A stretch of DNA of 64,000 nt from Streptococcus oralis (GTDB lineage Bacteria; Bacillota; Bacilli; Lactobacillales; Streptococcaceae), in the NCBI RefSeq assembly GCF_001578935.1, contig NZ_KQ969521.1, forward strand, positions 789,777 to 853,776, in the 5' to 3' direction. Under the pieces are notes generated by a model that searched no databases, was not told the DNA's origin, and saw nothing but the letters and a program-made list of their open reading frames with translations. A program made the position numbers and the translations under genes. Each line of letters begins with the position of its first letter. Within the stretch, counting starts at the first letter, position 1. Positions 1 through 10,259 of this stretch are shown here, piece after piece.

Positions 1-212
1 TTCCTGGTGCTGTCGCCCGTACTTCTACTACCGCCCTAACTAATGTCACTCTTCCTTATATCGAGGCATTGGCTGGCAAAGGATTCACACAAGCAATTGC
101 TGAAGATGAGGGCTTACGTCAAGGTGTGACCACTTATCAAGGTTACTTGACCAGCCTCCCAGTTGCTCAAGGACTCGATAAAGAGCACACTTCTATCGAC
201 GAACTTGTTTAA
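1..212 (+). CDS. ald: alanine dehydrogenase, C-terminal fragment (5' end outside window)
   Basis: Reading frame open from the first base to a TAA at 210-212, giving about 70 residues. It begins PGAVARTSTTALTNVTLPYI, which matches the conserved segment near the C-terminus of alanine dehydrogenase (PGAVPxTST.ALTNxTLPY); the enzyme makes pyruvate and ammonia from L-alanine with NAD. The catalytic and most of the Rossmann region lies to the left of the window. A strong hairpin terminator follows after about 20 bases, so this is the last gene of its transcript and converges on phoH. The family call rests on this one motif-rich stretch. Confidence 0.85.
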   Translation, partial: PGAVARTSTTALTNVTLPYIEALAGKGFTQAIAEDEGLRQGVTTYQGYLTSLPVAQGLDKEHTSIDELV

Positions 213-230
213 AGCTAGACACTCATTAAA

Positions 231-260
231 AAAAAGCAGTTCACATCTGAACTGCTTTTT
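231..260. terminator. bidirectional terminator between ald and phoH
   Basis: A 13-bp arm (A-rich then GCAGTTCA) pairs with TGAACTGC plus a T-run across a CATC loop. The flanking A-run and T-run make it usable in both directions, ending ald on the plus strand and phoH on the minus strand. Confidence 0.85.
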
Positions 261-262
261 TG

Positions 263-1249
263 CTATTCTTTTTCTTGGTTCTTTTCTTCAACCTTAACTG
301 GAGCTAGTTCATAAGCTCGGATGATTTGAGCGACAACTGGATGACGAACCACATCCTTGGCTGAAAAGTGAACAAAGTCGATTTGGTGAATGTTCTTGAG
401 TTTTTCTTGGGCATCAATCAAACCGGACTTGATGTTACGCGGAAGGTCAATCTGACTGATATCCCCATTGACAATCATCTTAGAATTAAAGCCTAAACGA
501 GTCAAGAACATCTTCATCTGCATGATGGTCGTATTTTGTGCCTCATCGAGAATGACAAAGGCATCATCCAAGGTCCGTCCACGCATGTAAGCAAGGGGCG
601 CGATTTCAATAATTTCACGCTCCATGAGACGGGTCGTTTGATCTTTTCCCAGAATCTGATACAGGGCATCGTAAACTGGTCGAAGGTAAGGATCCACCTT
701 CTCTTTAAGATCACCCGGAAGAAATCCTAGACTCTCACCTGCTTCGACTGCTGGTCGAGTGAGGATAATCCGCTTGACTTGCCCACGTTTAAGGGCTGTC
801 ACTGCCAAGGTCACTGCAAGAAAGGTCTTCCCCGTACCTGCAGGTCCGATTCCAAAGGTCACATCATGCTGTTTGACACTGTCCACATAAAGCTTTTGAC
901 CCAAGGTTTTGACACGGATCGGTTTCCCAGTATTGTCTTTGATAATTTCTTCTTCGTAAAGGGCGACAAACTTGTCGATTTCATCGTTTTTGACCATGCT
1001 AATCGCAGTCACCACATCTGGCGTGCCAACCGTCATTCCTCGATTCACCAAGACCATCAAAGCCTGAATAATCTGACGTGCTTCCTCACAGGCAGTCTCT
1101 TCGCCCAAAACCTGGACAATCTCCGTACGGGCATGAATCACCACATCGAGCTCTTCTTCCATCAAACGAAGATGGCGCTCATTGGAACCAAAAAGATGGA
1201 ACAAGTCATCTGGGTGACTTAGTTGAATGTCTATTGAATGTTCCTTCAA
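263..1249 (-). CDS. phoH: PhoH-like P-loop ATPase
   Basis: 328 residues, normal length for the PhoH/YbeZ family of cytoplasmic P-loop ATPases linked to RNA metabolism. Walker A GPAGTGKT is at residues 135-142 and Walker B VILDEAQ at 232-238, followed by the family's NTT and the NGDISQIDLP segment; an N-terminal KH-like region of about 100 residues precedes the ATPase domain. The start is a TTG at 1249-1247 with AGAGAGG eight bases upstream; no ATG with a better ribosome site is near. The 84-base gap to yozE holds its own extended -10 promoter, so it seems to be transcribed alone. The RNA target is not known from the sequence. Confidence 0.93.
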   Translation of the reverse strand: MKEHSIDIQLSHPDDLFHLFGSNERHLRLMEEELDVVIHARTEIVQVLGEETACEEARQIIQALMVLVNRGMTVGTPDVVTAISMVKNDEIDKFVALYEEEIIKDNTGKPIRVKTLGQKLYVDSVKQHDVTFGIGPAGTGKTFLAVTLAVTALKRGQVKRIILTRPAVEAGESLGFLPGDLKEKVDPYLRPVYDALYQILGKDQTTRLMEREIIEIAPLAYMRGRTLDDAFVILDEAQNTTIMQMKMFLTRLGFNSKMIVNGDISQIDLPRNIKSGLIDAQEKLKNIHQIDFVHFSAKDVVRHPVVAQIIRAYELAPVKVEEKNQEKE

Positions 1250-1283
1250 ATAAAGAACCTCTCTAATCCGTTTATTTCTTTTT

Positions 1284-1292
1284 ATTATAGCA
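1284..1292 (-). promoter_or_regulatory. phoH extended -10 promoter element
   Basis: TGCTATAAT on the minus strand, a perfect -10 with extended TGN, about 35 bases before the phoH start. I see no good -35. Confidence 0.6.
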
Positions 1293-1329
1293 AAGAGAAC
1301 AATAAAATACTAGCCTCATCTCATTGTCT

Positions 1330-1545
1330 CTAGTGTTCTAAGTATTCTTGCCAGATGGCGTCAAAGTCTCCTAGGTTAAAAGAGAAGCTGGCATGCTCCT
1401 CCAAAAAGCGACTCACCTCATCAAAATCATCCGTGTGTTTTGGGAAGGCTGACTCTTCAAAAGCGAGGTCTGCCAAAATGGCTTTAGGGCTATTACTTTT
1501 CGGATTGCGCTCAGTCATGAGCCAAGTGTAAAATGATTTTCTCAT
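1330..1545 (-). CDS. yozE: YozE/UPF0346 family small protein
   Basis: 71 residues beginning [15 protein letters not shown], the hallmark opening of the YozE (UPF0346) family, with the typical acidic middle ([16 protein letters not shown]) and a FDAIWQEYL end. The family is a small helical bundle of unknown role found across Firmicutes. It lies 8 bases downstream of cvfB on the same strand and is probably co-transcribed with it. Full length; nothing odd. Confidence 0.88.
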   Translation of the reverse strand: MRKSFYTWLMTERNPKSNSPKAILADLAFEESAFPKHTDDFDEVSRFLEEHASFSFNLGDFDAIWQEYLEH

Positions 1546-1553
1546 AAGCCTCC

Positions 1554-2408
1554 CTAAATCAACTCTGTCCCAAACTGGTCTTGCTTGATTTTGCCAGCCT
1601 TCATCAAGCCACCGAGTGCTTTCTTGAACTGACCTTTAGAGATACCAAAGGTTGCCTTGATGTCCTCAGGAGACGACTTATCATTCAAGGTCATGAAACC
1701 GCCATTGCTTTCCAAGTAGGTCAAAATCATCTGGGCATCATTTTCCAACATCTCAAAAGAACGTGGTTTGAGGGATAGATTCAAGGTACGGTCCACTTCA
1801 CGGAAACCAATGACACGCGCATCTAACACTTGCCCCAAACGTGGCTCTGCGTAGCGCTCACTTGGGTGGATAAAACCAAGCATGTTATTTTCTGGTAGGT
1901 AAACAAAGGTTCCTGACAGCTTGAGACGGTAAACAATGGCTGGCCAGTTTTGGTTCTGCATGTTGTTGTAAGCAGGACGAGCCAGACGTTGGAAGTCTTC
2001 CTGATAGGCCAAAAGTCCCCAGATTCGGTCTTTCTTGCCCACTTCAAGGCGGATGTAAAGTTTATCACCTTTCTTAGGCCAGAGTTCCTTGAGCTCAGGG
2101 AGGATATCGAGTGACACAACGATTTCCTTATCAGGTAGACCTGTATCCACAAAGACACCCAAGTCCTTACGAACTTCTGTTACGGTTCCCCAACCAAATT
2201 GTTCCTGAGTAGCAGTCACTTCTATAGTGGTCAAGCGGAGTTTCTGCTTCATATCGGTATAGGCAAAACCTTTGACCGTGTCACCTACTGTATGCTGACC
2301 TTCTTCCTTGGCAAGAGCATAGGTCTGACCATCCTTTTGCACAAAGTAAAAACGGTCATTTTCATCGATGATGAGTCCAACGATAAAACTTGCAAGATTT
2401 GTATTCAT
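1554..2408 (-). CDS. cvfB: CvfB, S1-domain RNA-binding virulence regulator
   Basis: 284 residues from the ATG at 2408, which has GAAGGA a few bases upstream; a longer frame runs to 2447 but those residues (MALLAEFYSKEGN) lie within the frr terminator and lack a ribosome site. Family architecture is three S1-like RNA-binding domains and a C-terminal winged helix; the last about 60 residues ([20 protein letters not shown]...) are the winged-helix part. CvfB was described in Staphylococcus aureus as an RNA-binding regulator of virulence gene expression. yozE follows 8 bases downstream. Confidence 0.88.
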   Translation of the reverse strand: MNTNLASFIVGLIIDENDRFYFVQKDGQTYALAKEEGQHTVGDTVKGFAYTDMKQKLRLTTIEVTATQEQFGWGTVTEVRKDLGVFVDTGLPDKEIVVSLDILPELKELWPKKGDKLYIRLEVGKKDRIWGLLAYQEDFQRLARPAYNNMQNQNWPAIVYRLKLSGTFVYLPENNMLGFIHPSERYAEPRLGQVLDARVIGFREVDRTLNLSLKPRSFEMLENDAQMILTYLESNGGFMTLNDKSSPEDIKATFGISKGQFKKALGGLMKAGKIKQDQFGTELI

Positions 2409-2425
2409 ATTTCCTTCTTTCGAAT

Positions 2426-2457
2426 AAAACTCAGCCAGCAATGCCAACTGAGTTTTT
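2426..2457. terminator. terminator after frr
   Basis: AAACTCAG pairs with CTGAGTTT around a 13-base loop, with T-runs on both sides. It ends the pyrH-frr transcript 10 bases after the frr stop and lies just upstream of the cvfB start. Confidence 0.75.
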
Positions 2458-2467
2458 CTGTTTATTT

Positions 2468-3025
2468 TTAGACTTCCAAAAGTTCTTTTTCTTTATTGGC
2501 AGTCATGTCGTCGATGTGTTTGACAGCATCATCTGTTACTTTTTGAATATCTTTTTCAAGAGTCTTCAATTCGTCTTCAGTGATTTCTTTGGCTTTTTCT
2601 TGTTTCTTAGCTTCGTCCATAGCATCGCGACGGATATTGCGGACAGCCACTTTAGCATTTTCACCGACCTTCTTCACTTCTTTAGCAAGGTCACGACGAG
2701 TTTCTTCTGTAAGAGCAGGGATAACCAAGCGGATTACAGAACCGTCATTAGCTGGTGTGATACCTAGGTCAGAAGCGTTCAAGGCACGTTCGATGTCTTT
2801 CAACGAAGACTTGTCAAATGGTGTTACCAACAAGACACGCGCTTCTGGAATGGTAATAGAAGCGATTTGGTTAAGGGGAGTTTCAACTCCATAGTATTCT
2901 ACGTGGATACGGTCTAGCAAGCTTGCGTTGGCACGACCAGCACGGATACCACCAAATTCACGAGCAAGTGATTGGTGAGACTGGGTCATTCTCTCTTTAG
3001 CTTTTTCTACAATTGCGTTAGCCAT
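2468..3025 (-). CDS. frr: ribosome recycling factor
   Basis: 185 residues starting [16 protein letters not shown], the standard RRF length. RRF, with EF-G, splits the post-termination ribosome. Diagnostic segments are present: [13 protein letters not shown] near residue 30, [12 protein letters not shown], and the C-terminal [20 protein letters not shown]. An upstream in-frame methionine at 3094 lies inside pyrH and would add 23 unsupported residues, so the ATG at 3025 with AAGGAA upstream is preferred. Seven bases separate it from the pyrH stop; the pyrH-frr pair is an ancient operon. Confidence 0.97.
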   Translation of the reverse strand: MANAIVEKAKERMTQSHQSLAREFGGIRAGRANASLLDRIHVEYYGVETPLNQIASITIPEARVLLVTPFDKSSLKDIERALNASDLGITPANDGSVIRLVIPALTEETRRDLAKEVKKVGENAKVAVRNIRRDAMDEAKKQEKAKEITEDELKTLEKDIQKVTDDAVKHIDDMTANKEKELLEV

Positions 3026-3032
3026 AATTTTC

Positions 3033-3770
3033 TTATTCCTTTTCTTCGATATTATTTGAAACTGTTGTTCCGATATTTTCACCAAATACGACACGTTTGA
3101 TGTTGCCTGGTTGGTTCATGTTAAAGACAACTAAGTCAATGTCGTTATCCATAGAGAGGGTTGAGGCCGTTGAGTCCATGATACGAAGACCTTTGTTGAT
3201 AACGTCACGGTGGGTCAATTCTTCAAACTTAACGGCAGTCTTGTCTTTCTTAGGATCGGCATTGTAAACACCGTCTACGCCATTTTTAGCCATAAGGATG
3301 GCATCCGCTTCGATTTCAGCTGCACGAAGGGCTGCTGTTGTATCTGTTGAGAAGTATGGTGAACCAATTCCGGCACCAAAGATAACGATACGACCCTTTT
3401 CAAGGTGGCGAAGAGCACGTCCACGTACGTAAGGTTCTGCCACTTGTTGCATAGCAATAGCTGTTTGTACACGCGTATCGACACCAACTTGTTGCAATGA
3501 ATCTGCCATCACAAGAGCATTCATCACGGTCCCAAGCATTCCAGTATAATCTGCCTGAACACGGTCCATTCCTGCTTCTGCAGCAGGTTCTCCACGCCAG
3601 AGATTTCCTCCACCAATAACAAGGGCAATTTCGATACCTAAGCTATGAACTTCTTGAATCTCTTTTGCGATTGTTTGAACTGTCTGGATATCAATCCCTA
3701 CGCCACGTTCACCGGCAAGGGCTTCACCTGATAACTTGATTAAAATACGTTTATACTTGGGGTTCGCCAT
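3033..3770 (-). CDS. pyrH: uridylate kinase
   Basis: 245 residues. Phosphorylates UMP to UDP in de novo pyrimidine synthesis and links to the pyr genes at 27-34 kb. Amino-acid-kinase fold motifs visible: [14 protein letters not shown] at the N-terminus, [21 protein letters not shown], and the C-terminal [13 protein letters not shown]. Followed by frr after seven bases. The upstream 83-base gap should hold the promoter; only a weak TAAAAT -10 is visible there. Confidence 0.97.
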   Translation of the reverse strand: MANPKYKRILIKLSGEALAGERGVGIDIQTVQTIAKEIQEVHSLGIEIALVIGGGNLWRGEPAAEAGMDRVQADYTGMLGTVMNALVMADSLQQVGVDTRVQTAIAMQQVAEPYVRGRALRHLEKGRIVIFGAGIGSPYFSTDTTAALRAAEIEADAILMAKNGVDGVYNADPKKDKTAVKFEELTHRDVINKGLRIMDSTASTLSMDNDIDLVVFNMNQPGNIKRVVFGENIGTTVSNNIEEKE

Positions 3771-3853
3771 TTTTACTCTCCTTTTTTTATCCTACCTATT
3801 TTATCACAATTTCTAAGATTTTTATAGTGCCATGAGCAATTCTTTCAAAAAAA

Positions 3854-5188
3854 TTAGACCGTTAAAAATTCCTCTAAATCGTTAAGGGCACGCTCTGCAA
3901 TTTTTTCATAACGAGCTTTTTTATCACGGATACGCTCGCCTTCCAACTCCTTGATAATCCCGAAATTGACGTTCATTGGTTGGAAATGTTTGCTATCAGC
4001 GTGAGTGATGTAATGAGCCAGACTTCCAATCGCTGTGGTCTCTGGGAAGATAGCTTCACTTTCACCCTTGAAGAGTCGAGCGGCATTAATACCTGCAACT
4101 AAGCCTGATGCTGCTGACTCAACATAGCCTTCTACACCCGTCATCTGACCAGCAAAGAAGAGATTTGGCTGTTTCTTAGAACGATAGGTCTGTTCAAGAA
4201 GATTTGGTGAATCCATGTAAGAATTGCGGTGCATGACCCCATAACGAACAAACTCCGCATTTTCAAGACCTGGAATCATTTGGAAGACACGCTTTTGTTC
4301 TCCCCATTTGAGGTGGGTCTGGAAACCGACGATATTGTAGAGGCTACCAGCCGCATTGTCCTGACGAAGTTGAACAACCGCATAAGGGGTTTTGAACTCT
4401 CCATCACGAGGCCCTGTATAGTCATCTGGATACTCAAGTCCCACTGGTTTCATAGGACCATAAAGCATGGTTTTAATGCCACGTTTGGCCATGACTTCGA
4501 TAGGCATACATCCTTCAAAGTACTTTTCTTTTTCAAACGAATTGAGCGGTGCTTCTTCCGCATTGACCAAGGCTTCATGGAAATCCATAAATTCTTGCTT
4601 GGTCATTGGAGCGTTGAGGTAGGCCGCCTCTCCCTTGTCATAACGAGATTTGAGATAAACTTTGCTCATATCGATGGTGTTGACATCGATAATCGGCGCT
4701 GCCGCGTCGTAGAAATAGAAGCCATCACCGTCATTAAGGGCATGAATCTTCTCAGCTAGGGCATCACTGGTCAAAGGACCAGTAGCGACAACTGTAATAA
4801 CATCTATCGGCAATTCTGTAATTTCATCACGAACCACTTCAATCAAGGGGTGATTGGCTACTTTTTCGGTCACCATTTGAGAGAAACCATCGCGGTCCAC
4901 CGCAAGAGCTCCACCAGCAGGAACACGTGTAGCTTCAGCAGATTCTAAGATAACAGAACCCAAGCGACGCATTTCTTCCTTAAGAAGCCCGACAGCATTG
5001 GTCAAAGCATCTCCACGTAAGGAGTTAGAACAAACTAACTCAGCAAAATTGTCTGTTTTGTGCTGGGGTGTAGGCTTTACACCACGCATTTCATAAAGTT
5101 TAACTGGAATACCACGTTCTGCGATTTGGTAGGCTGCTTCAGAACCTGCCAAACCAGCACCTATAACATTGATATAAGATTGAGACAC
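3854..5188 (-). CDS. trmFO: tRNA (uracil-54-C5) methyltransferase, folate/FAD-dependent
   Basis: 444 residues from a GTG at 5188 with AGAGG nine bases upstream; the frame runs on to 5260 but the extra residues are non-conserved and 444 is the usual length. TrmFO makes m5U54 in tRNA using methylene-tetrahydrofolate and FADH2. The N-terminal FAD site is [12 protein letters not shown] (residues 10-21). The redox cysteines are visible as CSNSLRG (Cys53) and GCMPIE around residue 225. The C-terminal GAxxSG-like FAD segment [15 protein letters not shown] is present. Monocistronic, with its promoter overlapping the terminator of rsmI. Confidence 0.95.
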   Translation of the reverse strand: MSQSYINVIGAGLAGSEAAYQIAERGIPVKLYEMRGVKPTPQHKTDNFAELVCSNSLRGDALTNAVGLLKEEMRRLGSVILESAEATRVPAGGALAVDRDGFSQMVTEKVANHPLIEVVRDEITELPIDVITVVATGPLTSDALAEKIHALNDGDGFYFYDAAAPIIDVNTIDMSKVYLKSRYDKGEAAYLNAPMTKQEFMDFHEALVNAEEAPLNSFEKEKYFEGCMPIEVMAKRGIKTMLYGPMKPVGLEYPDDYTGPRDGEFKTPYAVVQLRQDNAAGSLYNIVGFQTHLKWGEQKRVFQMIPGLENAEFVRYGVMHRNSYMDSPNLLEQTYRSKKQPNLFFAGQMTGVEGYVESAASGLVAGINAARLFKGESEAIFPETTAIGSLAHYITHADSKHFQPMNVNFGIIKELEGERIRDKKARYEKIAERALNDLEEFLTV

Positions 5189-5283
5189 GACACTAATACC
5201 TCTTTGGGTGGAAACTAAGTCCAAATAAAAACAAGCTACTAGACTATTTGACACCCACAAATCTTTCTATTTTTTCTTCTACT

Positions 5284-5311
5284 AGTATAACAAAAAAAGG
5301 GAAGAAGGCAA
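5284..5311 (-). promoter_or_regulatory. trmFO promoter inside the rsmI terminator
   Basis: TTGCCT (-35, 5306-5311), 16-base spacer, TATACT (-10, 5284-5289). The -35 and spacer lie in the hairpin that terminates rsmI. Confidence 0.55.
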
Positions 5312-5318
5312 ACTTCCC
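5292..5318 (-). terminator. rsmI terminator
   Basis: GGGAAG / CTTCCC stem with an 8-base loop followed on the minus strand by seven Ts, four bases after the rsmI stop. Confidence 0.85.
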
Positions 5319-5321
5319 TGT

Positions 5322-6191
5322 TTAGTCATTTTCTTCCCAATCGTGGTAGGCAGCGTAGAGCTTGCTTTTATTCCACTGGTAGAGTTTCGCAACTTCCTTG
5401 ATAGCTTGATTTTTCTTCACACCTTGCTGGATACGAGATTGGATTTCTGAAAACAAGTCCTCCTCGTCCTTTTCCTCCACATCCTGACTGGCACCTTCAA
5501 CGATGAGAAGGCATTCACCCTTGAGTGGCGTTTCAGCGATGCTTTCTAGTAGCTCTGAGATTTTTCCTCGTTGGTATTCTTCATAGATTTTGGTTAATTC
5601 TCTAACCAAGACTACCGAGCGGTCACCGTAGACTTCTAGCATATTTTCCAATGTATCTGCCACACGATGAGGTGATTCGTAGAAAATCTGAGTTTCTGGA
5701 TAGTCTTTTTTTGAGTCGAAGAATTGCTTTTGCTGGCCTGATTTTCTTGGTAAGAAACCGTAAAAGATATGTGGTTGTGGAGCTAAACCACTGGCAATCA
5801 AAGCAGAAATCCCTGCAGAGGCACCCGGAACTGTCACTACTGCAATTTCTTCCTCAATAGCTGCCTTAACCAAATCATGACCAGGGTCCGAGATACTAGG
5901 CAGACCCGCATCGGATACCTGAGCAATACTTTGTCCTGATTTCAAAAAATCAATCAAATCAGGAATTTTTTCCTTGGCATTATGCTCGTGAAAACTGATC
6001 TGTTTGGTTGAAATATCAAAATGCTTGAGTAAAAGCCCTGTGTTACGGGTGTCCTCAGCTGCAATCCAATCCACCTCTTTCAAGGTCTGGATGGCACGAA
6101 AAGTCATATCGTCTAGATTGCCAATCGGTGTTGCTACTAGGTAAAGCTTGCCATAGGGAGATTGTCCCTTAAAACTTTTTTGAATCTGCAT
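5322..6191 (-). CDS. rsmI: 16S rRNA (cytidine-1402-2'-O)-methyltransferase
   Basis: 289 residues, family length. SAM-dependent tetrapyrrole-methylase fold enzyme that 2'-O-methylates C1402 in the decoding centre. Conserved pieces are visible in order: YLVATPIGNLDD, AAEDTRNTGLLLKHF, SFHEHNAKEKI, the strongly conserved VSDAGLPSISDPG, VPGASAGISALIASG, FYGFLPRKSGQ, FYESPHRVADTL. It lies two bases after yabA, and continues the tmk-holB-yabA-rsmI string. Confidence 0.96.
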   Translation of the reverse strand: MQIQKSFKGQSPYGKLYLVATPIGNLDDMTFRAIQTLKEVDWIAAEDTRNTGLLLKHFDISTKQISFHEHNAKEKIPDLIDFLKSGQSIAQVSDAGLPSISDPGHDLVKAAIEEEIAVVTVPGASAGISALIASGLAPQPHIFYGFLPRKSGQQKQFFDSKKDYPETQIFYESPHRVADTLENMLEVYGDRSVVLVRELTKIYEEYQRGKISELLESIAETPLKGECLLIVEGASQDVEEKDEEDLFSEIQSRIQQGVKKNQAIKEVAKLYQWNKSKLYAAYHDWEEND

Positions 6192-6193
6192 GC

Positions 6194-6511
6194 TTACTCC
6201 CTGTATAACAACTCATCACAGAACATACATTCCTCGTCCTGCTCTCGGCGTTGTCCATAAAAATCATTACATACGTGAAATCCGTCTTTATAGATTCGAC
6301 GGACGCTTTCACGAACATGCTTGGCCTTGACGGGAGTATCTGCTTCCACCTCACCTAAGCGTTCGCGCAACTTACTATTTTCCAAGCGAAGAGCTGTATT
6401 TTCCTCTACCAGGCTCTTGAGATTTTTCTTGATAGCTTCTACATCGGCCAAGGTCACTAGTAGCTGTTGGGAAAAATCGTCTAGTGCATCAAATAATTCT
6501 TTTTTGTCCAT
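6194..6511 (-). CDS. yabA: replication initiation control protein YabA
   Basis: 105 residues. YabA tethers DnaA to the DnaN clamp and limits over-initiation. The N-terminal half is a leucine-rich coiled coil (residues about 10-55, ending [13 protein letters not shown]). The C-terminal Zn-binding part carries HVCNDFYG and CMFC, the family's H-C-C-C set. Its position between holB and rsmI is standard for Firmicutes. Confidence 0.95.
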   Translation of the reverse strand: MDKKELFDALDDFSQQLLVTLADVEAIKKNLKSLVEENTALRLENSKLRERLGEVEADTPVKAKHVRESVRRIYKDGFHVCNDFYGQRREQDEECMFCDELLYRE

Positions 6512-6547
6512 AAACCAGCCCTTTCCTTTCTTAATCCTTCTTTGAGT

Positions 6548-7438
6548 TTACATTTCTTTCAAGACCAGGTATTCCATGGCGTTTTGAAAGCTGACATTAG
6601 CTTGCCACATTTTTCTAGCTTCTAGCAAATCTTGTAGAATCTGTCGAATCCTTGCTTGCAAGAGATCCTGCCCACAGAGCACTTCGAGAATCCGTAAAAC
6701 CTGATCTTGTTTTTCCTTATCGTCTGCCAAGCTGGCTAATTTAGCAACTTGGAGATAACTTTCTTTTTTCTTAGCTAATAACCAGGTCAGCAGGCGCTCA
6801 CTTTCATCCACCAAGGTCCAAAAACTTGCCTGATTTGCCAATTTTTCAGCTTCAGCTCGTGACTGACAAAACTGGGCTAAAAGAGTCGCCTTTTTCTTAA
6901 CCAGTCCCATTTGTTCTAAGAGCAAGATGAGCTTTTCTTCTTGCTTTTTAAAGTGGAAAATCTGCGTCCGACTTCGGATGGTCGGTAATATCTTTTCCTC
7001 ATCGCTGGTCAAGAAGAAAATGTAAACTTCACTCTGGGGTTCTTCGATGACCTTGAGCAGAGAATTGGCTGCATTGGGATGCATTTTCTCCGCCTGCTCG
7101 ATAATAAAAACCTGCTGCTGACCTTCAATCCCTGCTTGGGAAAACTGACCCACCAATTCCCGAATGCGTTCTGTCTTGATGACCTGATTGACTGGCTTGA
7201 TTAAAGTAACATCAGGAAATTCTTCCTGCTCAATCAGCTTGCAGTTTCGGCATTTCTCACACGGCAAAACGCCTACTTTATCCGTACAAAAGAGGCTCTT
7301 AGCCAAAAACTGCGCCATTTCCAAGCTTCCAAAGAAACCCGAAAAGAGATAGGCATGATTGAGCTGGTCTTGTTCTAGGATACGGACAAAGCGATCAAAC
7401 TGGTCTGGTTGCCAAGCTTTTAGTTGTTCTTGTTTCAT
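6548..7438 (-). CDS. holB: DNA polymerase III delta' subunit
   Basis: 296 residues. Clamp-loader subunit delta'. The zinc finger cysteines are at 51, 60, 63 and 66 ([16 protein letters not shown]). The P-loop position ([11 protein letters not shown]) is degenerate, as expected because delta' does not hydrolyse ATP, whereas the sensor SRTQIFHF is kept. The start overlaps the tmk stop by four bases, so translation is coupled. A 36-base gap separates it from yabA. Confidence 0.95.
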   Translation of the reverse strand: MKQEQLKAWQPDQFDRFVRILEQDQLNHAYLFSGFFGSLEMAQFLAKSLFCTDKVGVLPCEKCRNCKLIEQEEFPDVTLIKPVNQVIKTERIRELVGQFSQAGIEGQQQVFIIEQAEKMHPNAANSLLKVIEEPQSEVYIFFLTSDEEKILPTIRSRTQIFHFKKQEEKLILLLEQMGLVKKKATLLAQFCQSRAEAEKLANQASFWTLVDESERLLTWLLAKKKESYLQVAKLASLADDKEKQDQVLRILEVLCGQDLLQARIRQILQDLLEARKMWQANVSFQNAMEYLVLKEM

Positions 7439-8073
7439 TTATCCAAGCCCATTCTGTCAAACAAGACAGCCTTGGTCGTTTCCACAACTTGCTCCAAAGG
7501 AAGACTCGCATCAATCTTGACCATGCGATTTCCTTCTTTGTCCAGAAGAGAAAGGTAACCTTGGCGAACTTTCTTGTGCAAGTCCAAGCCTTCTAAATCC
7601 AAACGATTGACCTCGCGATCACTATTAGCAGCAATGCGAGCCAGCCCCTCTTCCACCTCAATGTCAAAATAAAGTGTCAAATCAGGTTTGAGGCCATCTG
7701 TCGCAAATTGATTGAGCCAATCAATGGCATCGATGTCCAAGCCACGACCAAATCCCTGATAAGCAAGGGAACTATCGATGAAACGATCCATAATGACCAA
7801 TTTGCCAGCTTCAAGTGCTGGAAGAACTTTTTCCACCAGGTGCTGTCTGCGACTGGCGATATAGAGAAGGAGTTCCGTTTTAGGATCCATTTGAGTATGA
7901 CTTGGATCCAAAATCACTTGACGAATTTTCTCCCCAATCAAGACTCCGCCAGGTTCACGGGTCGTCAGCACCTCTACTCCTTTTTCCTCTAAAATTGGGA
8001 GCAGAGCCTCTAAAACACTGGTCTTGCCTGCTCCCTCCGGTCCCTCAAGAGAGACTAAAAATCCTTTTGACAT
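7435..8073 (-). CDS. tmk: thymidylate kinase
   Basis: 212 residues. Converts dTMP to dTDP. P-loop GPEGAGKTS at residues 10-18, DR(F/Y) motif as [13 protein letters not shown] near 96, and the lid region. Starts [14 protein letters not shown]. First gene of the tmk-holB-yabA-rsmI string; a TAGAAT -10 lies about 30 bases upstream but with a poor 19-base spacing to TTGTCA. Confidence 0.97.
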   Translation of the reverse strand: MSKGFLVSLEGPEGAGKTSVLEALLPILEEKGVEVLTTREPGGVLIGEKIRQVILDPSHTQMDPKTELLLYIASRRQHLVEKVLPALEAGKLVIMDRFIDSSLAYQGFGRGLDIDAIDWLNQFATDGLKPDLTLYFDIEVEEGLARIAANSDREVNRLDLEGLDLHKKVRQGYLSLLDKEGNRMVKIDASLPLEQVVETTKAVLFDRMGLDK

Positions 8074-8160
8074 GTCTAACTCATTTCTTTTTTACTACTT
8101 CTATTCTATCAAAAAAATAGGGGTTTGTGACAATCTTTTTGTCTTCTTATTCCATGCACC

Positions 8161-8186
8161 ATAAAAGAGGCAGTCAAAGCCACCTC
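8161..8186 (-). terminator. proBAC operon terminator
   Basis: AAGAGG / CCTCTT stem with extra inner pairs, followed on the minus strand by TTTTAT, directly after the proC stop. Confidence 0.65.
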
Positions 8187-8984
8187 TTATTTACCTAATT
8201 CTTGTGTTCGTTTATAGGCTTGATGAACTGCCTCCATGACCGTTCCTCGAAAAGCATGCTCTTCTAAGCTCGCCACACCAGCGATAGTCGAACCGCCTGG
8301 GCTACAAACTTGGTCTTTCAAAACTCCAGGATGTTGCTGGCTTTCGAGAACCATTTGCCCAGCGCCGACTACTGTTTGGGCTGCCATTTTCAAGGCCCTT
8401 TCTCGTGGCAATCCAGTCTGAACACCTGCATCTGCCAAAGCCTCTATAAAGAGGTAGACAAAAGCTGGTCCACATCCTGCAAGACCTGTCGCTGCGTCAA
8501 TTAAGCCATCCCCAAGTTCAACCAAGAGACCAGCCTTGGCTAAAAGTTGACAAAAGAGTTCCCTGTCCTCAGCACGACAATTTGCTGACATGGCATAACT
8601 AATCACTCCTTGACCGATAGCCACTGGTGTATTGGGCATGATGCGAATAATCCGGTGTTGACTTGGGATAAGACTAGCTAGTTTTTCCAAGGTCAATCCA
8701 GCCGCCATGGAAATCAAAAGAAGGCTCTCTCGTTTTTCAAGAATGGTCTGATATTGAGAAAGCAGTTCAGAAAACTGAGCAGGCTTAACTCCTAGAAAAA
8801 TCACATCTGCTTCTGCAAAAATTTCTTCATTGCTGGAAGCCTGACCGCCGAAATTAGTGGTGAAAGCATCTACTTTCACTTGACTACGATTGGCAAGAAG
8901 AATCTGAACACCCGTCTTGCCCTGCAAGACAGCCTTGGCCAAGCTAGCACCCATATTCCCCAAACCGATAAATCCAATCTTCAT
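8187..8984 (-). CDS. proC: pyrroline-5-carboxylate reductase
   Basis: 265 residues. Last step of proline synthesis: reduces P5C to proline with NAD(P)H. N-terminal Rossmann motif GFIGLGNMGASLAKA; signature segment near the C-terminus QVCSPGGSTIAGVASLEEH. It follows proA by three bases and is the final gene of the proB-proA-proC operon, which is complete here and gives a full glutamate-to-proline route. Confidence 0.97.
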   Translation of the reverse strand: MKIGFIGLGNMGASLAKAVLQGKTGVQILLANRSQVKVDAFTTNFGGQASSNEEIFAEADVIFLGVKPAQFSELLSQYQTILEKRESLLLISMAAGLTLEKLASLIPSQHRIIRIMPNTPVAIGQGVISYAMSANCRAEDRELFCQLLAKAGLLVELGDGLIDAATGLAGCGPAFVYLFIEALADAGVQTGLPRERALKMAAQTVVGAGQMVLESQQHPGVLKDQVCSPGGSTIAGVASLEEHAFRGTVMEAVHQAYKRTQELGK

Positions 8985-8987
8985 CTC

Positions 8988-10250
8988 TTACCCCCTTATC
9001 TGTCCGTCACCAGTAACCACATACTTGTAGCTGGTCAACTCTTTCAAGCCCATAGGTCCACGCGCGTGCAATTTCTGGGTAGAAATTCCCATTTCACATC
9101 CAAGACCAAATTGCCCACCATCGGTGAAACGAGTTGAAGCATTGACATAGACTGCTGCAGAGTCCACTTGATCTGTAAAGTAAGCTGCAGCTTCAGCATT
9201 TTCCGTCACAATCGCATCCGAATGATGGGTACTGTGAGTTTCAATATGCACAACCGCTTCTTCTAAACTGCTCACAACCTTAACCGCTAGGATATAATCT
9301 AAAAACTCGGTGTCAAAGTCTTGTGCCTCGGCTGCTCGACCTGAAACAAACTGACTTGCTGTGCTATCCAAACGAAATTGAATTGGTTCCAGTCCAGCTT
9401 CTTTTCGATCTGCAACCAGCATTTGCTCCAAGCGAGGAAGGAAGCTTGCTGCCTTGTCTTCATGAACCAGCAAGACCTCCATAGCATTGCAGACAGAAGG
9501 ACGGCTGGTTTTAGCATTGTTGATGATCGATAGAGCCTTGTCTTCATCTGCATCCTTATCGACATAGACATGGACAATCCCAGTTCCTGTCTCAATAACA
9601 GGCACGATAGCATTTTCAACCACAGCATTGATCAAACCAGCGCCTCCACGAGGTATGAGAAGGTCTAGATAGCCCTTGGCCTTCATCATAGCATAGCTAC
9701 TTTCACGACTGGTATCTTCCACTAGTTGAATCACCTCTGGATGAATGGCAGTTGTCTCCAAGCCCTTCTTCAAGGCTGTGACAATAGCATGAGCTGTTTG
9801 ATAGGCATCCTTCCCACTACGAAGAACGACCGCATTCCCACTCTTGAGAGCCAAAGCAGCTGCGTCAGACGTCACATTTGGACGGCTTTCATAGATAATC
9901 CCAATAACCCCCATGGCCACACGCTTCTTAGTAATAACCAAGCCATTTTCAAGCTGACTTGTCTCTAGGACTTCGCCAATGGGATCTGGTAAAGCAACCA
10001 CTTCACGAATCCCTCTTGCCATCGCTTCTATACGCCCTGCATCCAAATAAAGACGGTCTAGCATAACATCTGAGATTTTCCCCTTAGCCGCTGCCATATC
10101 GAGGGCATTGGCTGCTAAAATCTCCTCAGTAGCTGCCAATAAATGATCAGCCATGGCTAGCAATGCTTGGTTTTTCACTGCTTCACTAGCAGTATTGATT
10201 GATTTTTTAACAGTTTGTACCTGTTCAAATTGTTCTTGTGTACTTACCAT
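8988..10250 (-). CDS. proA: gamma-glutamyl phosphate reductase
   Basis: 420 residues. Reduces gamma-glutamyl phosphate to glutamate semialdehyde. Aldehyde-dehydrogenase-like fold; the motifs [10 protein letters not shown] and [10 protein letters not shown] (catalytic Cys) and [16 protein letters not shown] are present. Nine bases separate it from proB. The opening [17 protein letters not shown] is the usual start. Confidence 0.97.
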   Translation of the reverse strand: MVSTQEQFEQVQTVKKSINTASEAVKNQALLAMADHLLAATEEILAANALDMAAAKGKISDVMLDRLYLDAGRIEAMARGIREVVALPDPIGEVLETSQLENGLVITKKRVAMGVIGIIYESRPNVTSDAAALALKSGNAVVLRSGKDAYQTAHAIVTALKKGLETTAIHPEVIQLVEDTSRESSYAMMKAKGYLDLLIPRGGAGLINAVVENAIVPVIETGTGIVHVYVDKDADEDKALSIINNAKTSRPSVCNAMEVLLVHEDKAASFLPRLEQMLVADRKEAGLEPIQFRLDSTASQFVSGRAAEAQDFDTEFLDYILAVKVVSSLEEAVVHIETHSTHHSDAIVTENAEAAAYFTDQVDSAAVYVNASTRFTDGGQFGLGCEMGISTQKLHARGPMGLKELTSYKYVVTGDGQIRG

Positions 10251-10259
10251 CGTTCACCT

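Noticed and set aside
779-1222. A 147-codon plus-strand frame opposite phoH
   Set aside because: No ribosome site, unusual composition, and phoH is unmistakable on the other strand.
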